From Mycetohabitans endofungorum (lineage in GTDB: Bacteria > Pseudomonadota > Gammaproteobacteria > Burkholderiales > Burkholderiaceae): 64,000 nucleotides of DNA. Both the position numbers and the translations under genes were made by a program. The notes below the pieces were generated by a model that worked only from the letters and a program-made list of their open reading frames with translations, was not told the DNA's origin and did not search any database. The number at the start of each line of letters is the position of its first letter. Position 1 is the first letter of the stretch. Positions 1-7,553 of this stretch are shown here, piece after piece. The stretch spans positions 1-64,000 of the forward strand of contig NZ_PRDW01000007.1 in NCBI RefSeq assembly GCF_002927045.1, read 5' to 3'.

Positions 1-135
1 GTTCGCCTGCCAGTGCAGGCCCCGGGCCGATTCGGCCCACCCCGAAGAGCCGGAAATTTCCACTTTAGAACGGCCCTGATTTGGGGGGAGCCTCACTCGA
101 TATATTGTTCCAGGTCAACTTGGTACAAGTTTAGG
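1..135. other. Left-edge non-coding stretch, possible end of a neighbouring mobile element
   Basis: No convincing gene. It contains a near-perfect palindrome (GGGCCGA / TCGGCCC around one base, 24-38) and a GC-rich block that changes abruptly to AT-rich sequence after about position 110. The look is that of an insertion-sequence end or a transcription terminator, but no transposase is visible in the window to confirm it. Low confidence. Confidence 0.2.
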
Positions 136-210
136 GTATATTTTTCAAATTTTTCCAGGTCCTATGCAAGCAGCGATTGAAAAAGAGAAAAATAAAGGAG
201 AAAAGAATTA

Positions 211-462
211 ATGTCTTATTTGATGAAACGCAGGAAATTGTATCGGCGATTTGCCTTGGGATACCTTGGTATACTGGGTATGATTTTAGTTCCACTATTA
301 TTTTCCATAATTCAGGGTGCGGGTTGGAAGTCTGTGCTTGCCGGAGTACCAGGGTACCTGACATTCTTTTTTGCGGTGTCCTGGCAGTTTGTCAAAGAGC
401 TTCGCGCCTTAAAACGCGAGAAAAGGGAAGCGGAAAATTCAGCAAGAAATGGTGAACAATAG
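211..462 (+). CDS. Small membrane protein, possible CDI immunity protein
   Basis: An 83-aa protein I do not recognise by family. The start ATG is supported by a strong AAAGGAG ribosome-binding site at 194-200. Residues about 13-35 and 44-62 are hydrophobic enough to be two membrane segments, after a basic N-terminus (MKRRK). The C-terminal third is highly charged (KREKREAEN) and probably cytoplasmic. It sits directly before a fragment of a CdiA-type C-terminal region, and two more small membrane-protein genes follow similar fragments downstream. Immunity to a contact-dependent toxin is therefore plausible, but this is inferred from context only. Confidence 0.5.
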   Translation: MSYLMKRRKLYRRFALGYLGILGMILVPLLFSIIQGAGWKSVLAGVPGYLTFFFAVSWQFVKELRALKREKREAENSARNGEQ

Positions 463-472
463 GTAGCCAGTC

Positions 473-883
473 TTGAATTATTCGAAATACAAGTTATTGA
501 TCAGGCGTACAGGGGCAGCTGGTCTAGCTGGCGCGCTGACGTTTGGTACAAGCCTTCTACTCGGTATGTTAATGCGAACAGAAGAAGCCTTATTGGGCTC
601 TGTTGTTAAAGGTGAAGATCCGAATGCTGGCATGGTGGGTGCTGAGGCTGGCTTACTAATCGATTATAAAGTAGGGGATTCGCTTGGGAAAGCCTTGAAT
701 ACGAAATTGAACCAGTAATATCGTCCAGAATGGGTTGAATGAGACCTTGGCATGTTGAAATATGTTCCGCCGAGTACGCTTCCCTCACTAGGTAGCACTG
801 CGTCTGGCACAATCAGTTCAGAAGGAGCGGGCGGTATGGTCAATGCAAACTTGGAATCTTCCTTCAAAGTTCATGGAAAATGA
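473..883 (+). pseudogene. Degraded CdiA/haemagglutinin C-terminal fragment
   Basis: A first open stretch (TTG 473 to stop 718, 81 aa) reads as a glycine/alanine-rich hydrophobic segment (GALTFGTSLLLGM) of the kind found before the toxin tip in Burkholderia-type CdiA proteins. The family-like sequence continues in other frames: an IVQNGLNE-like stretch near 719-750, then an ATG-led 43-codon piece at 752-883 (PPSTLPSLGSTASGTISSE). At least two frame changes are needed to join them, so this is called a decayed remnant. A weak AGGTAG upstream of 473 could still allow translation of the first part. Family assignment is from recall, not a search. Confidence 0.4.
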
Positions 884-898
884 AATTACGAGTAAAGT

Positions 899-1061
899 GT
901 GAGGTTATTGAAGTTGGTTATTTGTCTCTGTTTTATTAATATTGATAATTGTGGTGGGTTGGGTTGTGTGGTTTATAATCTGGCCTTCTCTGGCTTGGAT
1001 GTTGGGGCCCGATAACAATACTGCGCCAGTAATGGATAGTTTGTGCAAGTACGGAAATTAA
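899..1061 (+). pseudogene. Frameshifted small membrane protein
   Basis: Starting at GTG 899 the frame reads VRLLK. Dropping one T at 914-915 continues into a long hydrophobic stretch (WLFVSVLLILIIVVGWVVWF) and a short polar tail ending at the TAA at 1059-1061. Read this way it is a protein of about 53 aa with one membrane-spanning segment, placed like an immunity gene between two CdiA-type fragments. The need for a single-base correction is why it is called a pseudogene. There is no strong ribosome-binding site. Confidence 0.3.
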
Positions 1062-1169
1062 TTTGATTGGTTTGCCCATTTTTTAATTAATAATATGGAT
1101 TTGTGAGAAAAAATATATGGTTAATAGATAATGAAAACCACGGATGTGGGCCAACGGAAACAGGAGTGA

Positions 1170-1953
1170 GCGGTTCAACTGGCAGTTGCACGACAACTAA
1201 AAAAGGCGATCGCGGAAAAAGCGGGCAGCAATAAGGCGGAGCAAGAGCGGCTAGCCAAAGCGGTGTGCTACGCGGTGAAATGTTGGGCGAAGTACAAGCC
1301 GGGAAGCGAGGAGTACACGAAGCACTATGTGAGCCAGCTTGAGGCTTCACAACTTCAACCAGAAATCGATTGGGCGAATCAACAGAAAGAGGCGGGGCTG
1401 TTCAAGTACACGCCAGGTCAGAAGATTGGCAATGCGGTGAAGAGCGATCCGGGAGGGGTGGCAGAGGATGTGGCGAAGGTTGTTGTTGGAAGCGTGACAG
1501 CGAAGACAGGTGCTGGGCTTTGCACGACAGGACTTGGTTGCACGGTCGGCGGCTGGATGGCGGGCTTTGGGTTGAGCGAAGTGGTAGAGGGCGGAAGTGG
1601 TCTGTATAACCGCTATAATAGTGTGAATGCACCTGGTGATAATCCGTTGCGTTGGGGTTTTAATCAGTTAAACCCTACATGGGGGAATGCTGTGTACGAT
1701 GGTGTTAATTTCGCGTTCTCTATAGCGGCTTTGAAAGTTAAAGCCCAACTAAATGTTGGTGTTGCTGATGGACTAAATAAGCCTGTTTCGATGTTTGGCG
1801 TGACGGTTTCACGTATAGATAACGTGAACTTGCTGCCATTTATTAAGCAGCCTTGGCCGTATGGTACGACGCAGGGGGGTGCTCTTTGGCGTTGGTTTGA
1901 AAGGGGCCGCGGTCGTCAATGATGTTCGGCAGGTCATGGGAGATAAGAAGTGA
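1170..1953 (+). pseudogene. Truncated, frameshifted CdiA-type C-terminal region
   Basis: The frame is open from just after a stop at 1167-1169 and has no ATG; GTG 1263 is only a possible start. The N-terminal part (NKAEQERLAKA, then VCYAVKCWAKY) is the cysteine-containing pre-toxin segment I associate with Burkholderia-type CdiA proteins. It is followed by a Gly/Ala-rich segment (KTGAGLCTTGLGCTVGGWM) and a tail ending PYGTTQ. At a run of six G (1874-1879) the frame is lost. With one G fewer it continues as VLFGVGLKGAAVVNDVRQ to a stop at 1951-1953, matching the ending of the next fragment downstream. With no 5' part of the giant exoprotein present, this is an orphan C-terminal piece. Its stop overlaps the next start (GTGA). 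Confidence 0.55.
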
Positions 1954-2217
1954 ATTGGCGCAGATTGTATGCGACCGTTCAAATATATGGAGTCATAGGC
2001 GGTGTTGCCTTGGGCGGGGCGGGATGTTGGTCTTTCTTGGTCGCAGGGATTTGTCGCATAGTGTTTGGTCTTGGCGATAACGAAGTGATTTTATTGATAG
2101 GTTTGCCGTTATTTATTGTTCTGTTCGTTGTGTTTGCGAAGTATTTGCCAAAATCGTTGGGCAAATCGGGGGGGGGCGAGCGACGATCCGGAGAAATTTG
2201 GTCCGTGGTTCAAGTGA
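1950..2217 (+). pseudogene. Frameshifted small membrane protein, putative immunity gene
   Basis: The GTG start at 1950 overlaps the stop of the preceding CdiA-type fragment, as expected for a coupled toxin/immunity pair. The reading begins VNWRRLY and has two strongly hydrophobic stretches (residues about 13-35 and 44-65). At a run of nine G (2168-2176) the present frame goes into an unlikely tail ending at 2255. With one G fewer it reads ASDDPEKFGPWFK and stops at 2215-2217, a typical charged ending. I take the 89-codon product as the ancestral form. The toxin partner has the same kind of one-G excess. Confidence 0.45.
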
Positions 2218-2245
2218 GAGTCCTAGAAAATCCAATATGGGGTGA

Positions 2246-2492
2246 CACTACATAGGCGCAAATCTCCTCTTTGCTATTGGAGGATTGCGAGCTCAAATTT
2301 TCTTTGAAGATGGTAGCGTATGATGGAATGAATCGTCCGAATTCTATATTTGACGTGACTGTGCCATGCTTCAATAATCCGAATTTAAATCCATTCACTA
2401 AATTTCCTTTGCCGATTGGTGCGACGCAAAGTATCTTGTTGTTCGAAGTTGGCTCTAAAGGTGCGATAATTATTAATAATATTAAAAAGTGA
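2246..2492 (+). pseudogene. Second CdiA-type C-terminal fragment, paralogue of the one at 1170
   Basis: A short remnant. Its second half (AYDGMNRPNSIFDVTV, then a PIGATQSILLFEVGSKGA ending) lines up residue by residue with the end of the previous fragment (VADGLNKPVSMFGVTV, PYGTTQ, LFGVGLKGAAVVND). The first half (GANLLFAIGGLRAQI) is in another frame and matches GVNFAFSIAALKVKAQ of the paralogue. The two halves join if one T is removed from the TTTT near 2300. This is a duplicated orphan tip left in tandem, not a working toxin. Confidence 0.5.
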
Positions 2493-2498
2493 AGGAAG

Positions 2499-2768
2499 GT
2501 GAATTGGAAAAGAATGCTTGCTGCGGAATGCAAAATCACCATTTTAAATGCTTGGGTTGGAGAGGTGAATTCTTGGATTGGAAAGGTGGTTCTTGTGATA
2601 ACAAAGGCTACACCAGACTTTGCAGGAAAGGAGATTGAAATTTCTTTTGGAAATTTGATAGGACTGGGCGGATTCATAAATTCAAGGAGGGCGATCAGTG
2701 ACTCTAGAGGTGGGATTCATAGTTATCTCACTTGCATCCCTTACAATCACTTGGCTGATGTTTGGTAG
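2499..2768 (+). CDS. Hypothetical protein, possible immunity-gene remnant
   Basis: An 89-aa frame from GTG 2499, six bases after the stop of the second CdiA-type fragment. It begins VNWKRML, resembling the VNWRRLY start of the putative immunity gene at 1950. The rest has no membrane segment and no family that I recognise. Its last 24 codons overlap the next gene, which has a strong ribosome-binding site, so the 3' part is probably not the original ending. It may be a decayed second immunity copy. Confidence 0.3.
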   Translation: MNWKRMLAAECKITILNAWVGEVNSWIGKVVLVITKATPDFAGKEIEISFGNLIGLGGFINSRRAISDSRGGIHSYLTCIPYNHLADVW

Positions 2769-2961
2769 GGGCGATCTGAAATTGAGACAAGAAAAGTTTT
2801 TTTACTGGTTAAAATCGACGCTATTTTTTGGTGTGTTGCTGACTGCCTGGCTGGTATATAAAGAACCCACATTGAAATTTTTGCTTTCTGCTGTTCTTGG
2901 TTTTGTGTTCTCTGCATTACTGAATTGGATGAGGTCGCAGTGTGTTTTTATGATTCACTGA
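2698..2961 (+). CDS. Small multi-pass membrane protein
   Basis: An 87-aa protein from GTG 2698, preceded by a near-perfect AAGGAGG ribosome-binding site at 2684-2690 (7-base spacing), the best translation signal in the left accessory region. Three hydrophobic segments (residues about 4-20, 35-55 and 60-75) are separated by a charged loop (RGDLKLRQEKF). Its family is not recognised. Its place after two orphan CdiA-type fragments makes an immunity protein the leading guess. Confidence 0.5.
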   Translation: MTLEVGFIVISLASLTITWLMFGRGDLKLRQEKFFYWLKSTLFFGVLLTAWLVYKEPTLKFLLSAVLGFVFSALLNWMRSQCVFMIH

Positions 2962-3119
2962 ATGATAAGCCCGAAAAATTTCGAGCGATTCAACATGACA
3001 TAACATACCTCGAAGCAGGGGATAGTTACAAAAATAAAAATGATGACCAAAAGCGTGGGTCGAGATAAAATATCTACGCTTCAATTGGCAGTTACATCCG
3101 GAAGAGAAAAAGTGGTTTA
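2962..3119. other. Intergenic stretch before the insertion element
   Basis: AT-rich sequence between the membrane protein and the IS5-family element. Short readable pieces exist, but none has a start plus ribosome-binding site. It ends at the TTA target duplication (3117-3119). No supported feature. Confidence 0.3.
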
Positions 3120-3632
3120 GTGTCGCTAACACAAGTCGTCCACGAAGCGCGAACAGATAACGGCAGCGGCCAGCAGAGCAAGGCGATATGAATGTCCAGA
3201 CGCCGCTCGAAGCGGATGCGCAGCTTACCAAAGCCGGCAAACCAGGCGTGCGTGCGCTCGACTACCAGCGATGCCGTTCGAGCCGCTCGCGCTTTTCTCC
3301 GCCGCGACGGGCGATGCGTGCAGTGATTGCGCGTTGTTTCAGATAGCGTCGGCAGCGGGTAAAGTCGCAGCCCTTGTGCGCATGCAGTTTGCCCGGGCGT
3401 TTGCGCGGCGAACCGCTCAATTTCCCATGCAATGCCTGTATGCAGGACATACACGATGCCGTTCAATGCCGCCCGGTCGCCAACAGTGCGCCGACGCCCG
3501 CCTTTGGGTGAGGGCGTGAACGCTGGAATCAACGGCTCCAGCACCGCCCACCATTCATTGCTGATTTTGCGCCTTGCCATGACCCCAGGATACGGCGCTT
3601 ACGGCCTGCCGTCCAGGTTACGTTAGCGACTC
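3120..3632 (-). mobile_element. Internally deleted IS5-family (IS427-like) insertion sequence
   Basis: The ends are inverted repeats GTGTCGCTAAC (3120-3130) and, on the other strand, GAGTCGCTAAC (3622-3632), identical at 10 of 11 positions. Both ends are flanked by TTA (3117-3119 and 3633-3635), a 3-bp target duplication as IS5/IS427 elements make. At 513 bp it is well short of a full copy (about 800-900 bp, from memory), because the middle of the transposase gene is gone. It may be mobile in trans, like a miniature element, if a full-length relative exists elsewhere in the genome. Confidence 0.8.
3122..3580 (-). pseudogene. IS5-family transposase remnant with internal deletion
   Basis: Reading leftwards from ATG 3580, the first about 53 residues are the intact N-terminus of an IS427-type transposase (MARRKISNEWWAVLEPLIP, then GGRRRTVGDRAALNGIVYVLHTGIAWE). 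The sequence then jumps to a late part of the gene in another frame (KLHAHKGCDFTRCRRYLKQRAI, at about 3262-3400) and returns to frame for VVERTHAWFAGFGKLRIRFERR, the conserved C-terminal DDE-domain segment with the catalytic Glu. The region expected to hold both catalytic Asp residues is missing, so no active transposase can be made. Confidence 0.75.
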
Positions 3633-3734
3633 TTATTGCCATGAACAGCCGCCTGAGCACGGCAAAATAATCTAGCTGGAACGTTTTTGCTCAGTGGGTT
3701 ATGATGAGCAAGCTTCAATAACCATTTCAATAAC

Positions 3735-3738
3735 GAGG
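3735..3738 (+). promoter_or_regulatory. Ribosome-binding site of rhiI
   Basis: GAGG, six bases before the ATG at 3745; it fixes the rhiI start. Just upstream, the 9-mer TTCAATAAC occurs twice (3713-3721 and 3725-3733). No convincing promoter is visible between the insertion element and this site. Confidence 0.6.
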
Positions 3739-3744
3739 TAAAGA

Positions 3745-4608
3745 ATGACAATTTCATCAGAAGAAAACGTATCGCCGATCAGTCAATGGTATGACATGAT
3801 GACTCGGATGTTTCCCGACGGCCGTCTAACGTTTCTGAACTACGGCTATCTGGACGAGTGCAGCAACTTTGATTGGCTCGAAGAGGAGGACATTGAGCAG
3901 AAATGCTCAGCTAACCTGATCCGAACCATTTTGGGCGATGCCGATTTGCGCGGCAAAAAGGTCCTTGAAGTGGGTTCTGGAAGAGGGGGAAATTGTTCTT
4001 ACCTTGCTAGATATGCTGGTGCTGCATCGGTGACCGGGCTGGACTTCTGTCCAGCGCATATCGAATTTTGTAAACAAGTGCATCATCTTGACGGGCTGTC
4101 TTTTATTGGTGGCGACGCGACGGCTTTACCGTTTGCCGATGAAGAATTCGACGTGGTGGTCAACATCGAGTCATCTCACTGTTACCCAGACATTAATAGG
4201 TTTGGTGAAGAAGTGCGGCGGGTGCTGAAAAAAGAAGGTTTGTTTTTTTATGCCGATACCATGAAGGGCGACAATCACGATGTGTTGTCTGAAAAAGATA
4301 AAATTGGCGTTGATTTTTTTAACAACATATTGGAGCAGCATCAGGCAATGATTCTGAACTCCAAATTTAACGTAGAAGATTATATTGACATTTCTGACGG
4401 AGTGGCGAGGGCTTTTGAAAGTGAGCAAGGTCACCTAAAGCATTTACTTAAGACATTAGTAAATGAAAAAAAGCAGCATAGTTCTCTACCGCCCGACGTG
4501 TATCATGCATTCGATACAATGTTCCACTTCTTTGACGATAGTGGCCTTAAGGCTTATAAAAATGGCCACCTAGCATACAGATTTTGGCGTCTAAGAAAAA
4601 CTGTGTGA
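3745..4608 (+). CDS. rhiI: SAM-dependent O-methyltransferase RhiI
   Basis: A 287-aa class I SAM methyltransferase. Glycine-rich motif I (VLEVGSGRGGN) is near residue 75, followed by the acidic motif II end (GLDFCPAHIEF) and a motif around VVNIESSHCYPD. The C-terminal half is helical and acidic, as in small-molecule O-methyltransferases related to those acting on polyketides. In the rhizoxin pathway RhiI is the stand-alone methyltransferase proposed to methylate the C17 hydroxyl. That hydroxyl is predicted from the KR of the first RhiC KS module. The gene is intact, with a good ribosome-binding site. It is convergent with rhiG and separated from upstream genes by the insertion element, so it probably has its own promoter. 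The gene name rests on gene order; the methyltransferase call is firm. Confidence 0.85.
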   Translation: MTISSEENVSPISQWYDMMTRMFPDGRLTFLNYGYLDECSNFDWLEEEDIEQKCSANLIRTILGDADLRGKKVLEVGSGRGGNCSYLARYAGAASVTGLDFCPAHIEFCKQVHHLDGLSFIGGDATALPFADEEFDVVVNIESSHCYPDINRFGEEVRRVLKKEGLFFYADTMKGDNHDVLSEKDKIGVDFFNNILEQHQAMILNSKFNVEDYIDISDGVARAFESEQGHLKHLLKTLVNEKKQHSSLPPDVYHAFDTMFHFFDDSGLKAYKNGHLAYRFWRLRKTV

Positions 4609-4688
4609 CTTTTTAAGCTCGGGCTTGGGTTTGATCAAGACCCGTGGTATTGGCGTAGGTTGGCCCCGTAGGTGACCAACCCTATTAT

Positions 4689-4738
4689 CGCGCCATGCTT
4701 GTGATGGCGCGGCTTGAATCATTGAGCAGCGCCATCAC
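4689..4738. terminator. Overlapping hairpins between convergent rhiI and rhiG
   Basis: Two perfect stems share one arm. CGCGCCAT (4689-4696) pairs with ATGGCGCG (4704-4711) over a 7-base loop. GTGATGGCGC (4701-4710) also pairs with GCGCCATCAC (4729-4738) over 18 bases. They exclude each other and can form on either strand, as expected of a two-way terminator, but neither is followed by a clear T-run. The function is inferred from position. Confidence 0.45.
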
Positions 4739-4827
4739 TGGTTCTCCACTATTAAAAGACGACCGTGGGGATATGTCTCAATCAAAGCGGCGTGTCAAAG
4801 CGGTGTGCTATGACCAGCAGCTTTGTT

Positions 4828-6825
4828 TTAAACAGTAGTTTCCGCGGCGCGGATACTGTTGATTAATTTGGTCAACACATTCCCTGGTCCAAGTTCTTCG
4901 AACTCGCACTCCCCTTGGCGAATTAAATACTGAACGGTGTCAACCCACCGCACGGATCCACAGATCTGTCGGGTGAGGTTGTCGATCAGTTCGTTATCTC
5001 GGTAGGGAGCGGCATGAATATTGGAGATCACGGGTATTTGCAGCGGTGAATAACTAAACTGCCTCAGATATTCGCTAAACTCCTCCATCGCGCCCTGCAT
5101 ATAACGGGAATGAAACGGAGCGCTGACTGACAGGGGAATAACCGTGATTTTCAGCTCCTGGAAAATCTCTTTGGCTTGGCTAAGGGTTTCAGCAGGGCCG
5201 GCAAGGACAACTTGGGTCGGTGAGTTGTAGTTGGCCACATCCAGAGCATTCAAGCCATGCTGAGATAGTAGCGAATTGATTTCTGCTGGGGAGGGACCGA
5301 TGACCGCGGCCATGCTCCCGCCGGTGGCGCGCGCCATTAATTCGCCACGTTTCTTGACCAGTTTCAGGCCAGTTTCGAACGAGAAGGCCCCAGCGGCAAA
5401 AAGTGCGCAGTATTCGCCTAGGCTATGGCCGGCAAGGTAATCCGGTTGACGAAGATCCTGTTGTTGCTTGCTTAGGAAGGCTAGGGCGCTGACAGTGTAG
5501 AGCGCTGGCTGGGTATATTGGGTGTGGGACAGCTGGCGATCTGGATCTTCCAAACAAAGCGTTTTTAACGAATAGCCAAGGATTTCATCGGCCTGGGCAA
5601 CGTGATCGGGAAACTGCTCGAACAGTTCCGCTCCCATGCCGACGCGTTGCGATCCCTGGCCAGGAAAGACGTAAACGCGCTTTGGGCCATTCGCTGGCCG
5701 CGTTGACGGCTGCTGTGCCACGTGAACTGGCTGCTGAACTTGCTGTGATGCTGGCCGCGCGAATGGCTGTACTTGCGGGGGCGTTTGTTGTGTTGGTGCG
5801 GTCGAACTTGTTGGTAGCGGTTGTAGCCTCCGTCCGAGCGCCAGCGTTTCATCAAATTTTTCAAGATCACGGCCGAACGGGCTGAGCACAGCGAAAGTCT
5901 GTGGCGCCTGACGGTCACGAATATTTTGTTTGATTAGGTTGGCTAGTGTGCCGCTGGGGCCAAGATCCAAGTAGATCATTGACTCACCGCGCTCGGCGGC
6001 TTCCTGTTCAATCCGCGCCAGTGTTTGAGAGAAGTGAATCGGTTCGCGGATGGTCCGCCAAAAGTGGTCGGTCGCGAGTTGATTCAAGGTCTCGGTGTTG
6101 TGGCAGGAAATCACCGGGATTTGCGTGTGCCGTAAACGCAGCTCACTGGCTAGCGCATCGACTTCCGGTTTAAGGAAATCGATATGGCGGGAATGAAAAG
6201 CCTGTTTGACTGGCAGGCGTTGGAACACGATATCTTGACTGCTGAGGTAGCGTTCAGCGTCTGCAATCCGGGCGGATTGACCGGCGATGACGATCAGCGA
6301 TTTAGCATTATAAGCCGCAATATCGCAATGGTCACGGAGTAGAGGCGTTCGCTGGTAGAGCGACTCATCGCAGAGAATCGCCAGCATCGCGCCTTCAGTG
6401 GTCGAAGTTTGACGTCGGTGAAATAGCTGGCCCTGGCGGGTCACGAAACGAATCGCGTCGGACAACGGCAGTGCATCGGCGAGGGCGGCGGCGGCAAGTT
6501 CTCCGAGACTGGCGCCTAGTAGATAGTCGGGCTTGATCTGCTGCTCGATCAGCGTTTTGCCAAGTGCGTACTCCACCATGAAGATGGCTGGGTGGCTAAT
6601 ACGAAGATCATCGAACGTCTTAGAACGTGCGTTATTGGCATCGTAAATTTCGGCAATTAACGAATGCCCAAGCTCGACGCGAATGAGCGCATCAAGTTCG
6701 TTCATCCAGCGATGGAACACCGAATTGTTTTGATAGAGTTCCCGTCCCATCTGGTAGAACTGGCAACCTTGGCCTGGAAACATAAAAACAACGGAAGTTT
6801 TCTGTCCTTCGCAGAGGTACGGCAT
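4828..6825 (-). CDS. rhiG: Di-domain trans-acyltransferase RhiG (acylhydrolase-like AT1 + malonyl AT2)
   Basis: A 665-aa protein with two acyltransferase-fold domains, residues about 10-320 and 385-660, joined by a Pro/Gln/Thr-rich linker. Domain 2 has FPGQGSQRVGMG, the nucleophile motif GHSLGE, the carboxylate-binding Arg (KKRGELM) and PFHSR. It is the likely malonyl transferase that loads all carrier domains of RhiA onwards. Domain 1 has FPGQGCQ, GASLGE and AFHSRH, but Gln replaces the Arg (TRQGQLF). In trans-AT pathways that change marks acyl hydrolases that clear stalled chains (PedC type, family knowledge). The start is supported by AGGA seven bases upstream. The gene is transcribed away from rhiA and towards rhiI. 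It matches the single AT gene of the rhizoxin cluster. Confidence 0.9.
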   Translation of the reverse strand: MPYLCEGQKTSVVFMFPGQGCQFYQMGRELYQNNSVFHRWMNELDALIRVELGHSLIAEIYDANNARSKTFDDLRISHPAIFMVEYALGKTLIEQQIKPDYLLGASLGELAAAALADALPLSDAIRFVTRQGQLFHRRQTSTTEGAMLAILCDESLYQRTPLLRDHCDIAAYNAKSLIVIAGQSARIADAERYLSSQDIVFQRLPVKQAFHSRHIDFLKPEVDALASELRLRHTQIPVISCHNTETLNQLATDHFWRTIREPIHFSQTLARIEQEAAERGESMIYLDLGPSGTLANLIKQNIRDRQAPQTFAVLSPFGRDLEKFDETLALGRRLQPLPTSSTAPTQQTPPQVQPFARPASQQVQQPVHVAQQPSTRPANGPKRVYVFPGQGSQRVGMGAELFEQFPDHVAQADEILGYSLKTLCLEDPDRQLSHTQYTQPALYTVSALAFLSKQQQDLRQPDYLAGHSLGEYCALFAAGAFSFETGLKLVKKRGELMARATGGSMAAVIGPSPAEINSLLSQHGLNALDVANYNSPTQVVLAGPAETLSQAKEIFQELKITVIPLSVSAPFHSRYMQGAMEEFSEYLRQFSYSPLQIPVISNIHAAPYRDNELIDNLTRQICGSVRWVDTVQYLIRQGECEFEELGPGNVLTKLINSIRAAETTV

Positions 6826-7553
6826 ATATTTGTCCTAGGATGTGGAGGGTGCAGAGAACGATATTCTAGCCAAAACTCATTTTGCGTCCTGCACAATTTG
6901 GATGCCGTGTGTACATTCGTCGCGGCAAACCATTGCTTGCCTACACATTGGCTTGCCTACACGTTGAGCTTTGTGTTTCGCCAGCTCGCGCTCGGCACTC
7001 ACTCGACGCAACGCGCGATGTTTCCAAGAAAACGGCAGCCTTCTGCGATGCACACGATTGTTGACAACGCGTGTCGCAGTGTCGCGCTATTTGCGTGCAA
7101 ACCGTATCGGGGTATCTAAGTATACCGATGTGGTTATTGTTGCGACACGATATCGTCCATGCCGCACGATCGTAACGACGCTATGTAAAGCGCTAATGCG
7201 AGCGTTGCCGAAATGCGATGGTGCTACATACGGGAAATCGTAGTCAGCGATGAGGAACGAGTTCACGCACTGCTGGGATCGGGTGTTATCGCTTGACTTT
7301 GCCGGCATAGTCAGCGCCGCGCATACGCAGCGCTTACGACTTCGAAGTCGGGCGTGACGCGGCCAGGCTTCTACACTATTTACCGTAAAGGAGCAAATCT
7401 TCTATTGAAGTTCGATCAACCTTTTTCTAAACGACAATTTATTTATGTAGTGAATTATTGGGGCGTGTCAACGGCGTATCGTTGTTGTTTCAAAAAACCA
7501 TTGAATCAATATGGCTTTTCGGCTATGGTTTGGCTGACAAATGAACCGTTGCT
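6826..7553. promoter_or_regulatory. Divergent control region between rhiG and rhiA
   Basis: About 730 bp with genes reading outwards on both sides; it must carry the promoter of rhiG and probably that of the rhiA-D operon. Composition changes from mixed to AT-rich after about 7380. Several short frames cross it without good start signals, except the one at 7405-7566. An imperfect direct repeat lies at 6932-6962 and a palindrome ACTTCGAAGT near 7339. No clear sigma-70 -35/-10 pair or known operator was recognised. Confidence 0.5.
6932..6962. repeat. Imperfect tandem direct repeat upstream of rhiG
   Basis: ATTGCTTGCCTACAC is followed at once by ATTGGCTTGCCTACAC, two copies differing by one extra G and with a period of about one and a half helical turns. 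They lie about 110 bp upstream of the rhiG start and 600 bp before rhiA. They could be a regulator-binding site or slippage noise. Confidence 0.4.

Noticed and set aside
177-455. Alternative frame overlapping the first small membrane protein
   Set aside because: Its start has no ribosome-binding site, whereas the frame from ATG 211 has AAAGGAG and coherent membrane segments.
7087-7308. Short frames on both strands in the rhiG-rhiA gap
   Set aside because: No start with a ribosome-binding site and no recognisable sequence; only the frame ending at 7566 has supporting signals.
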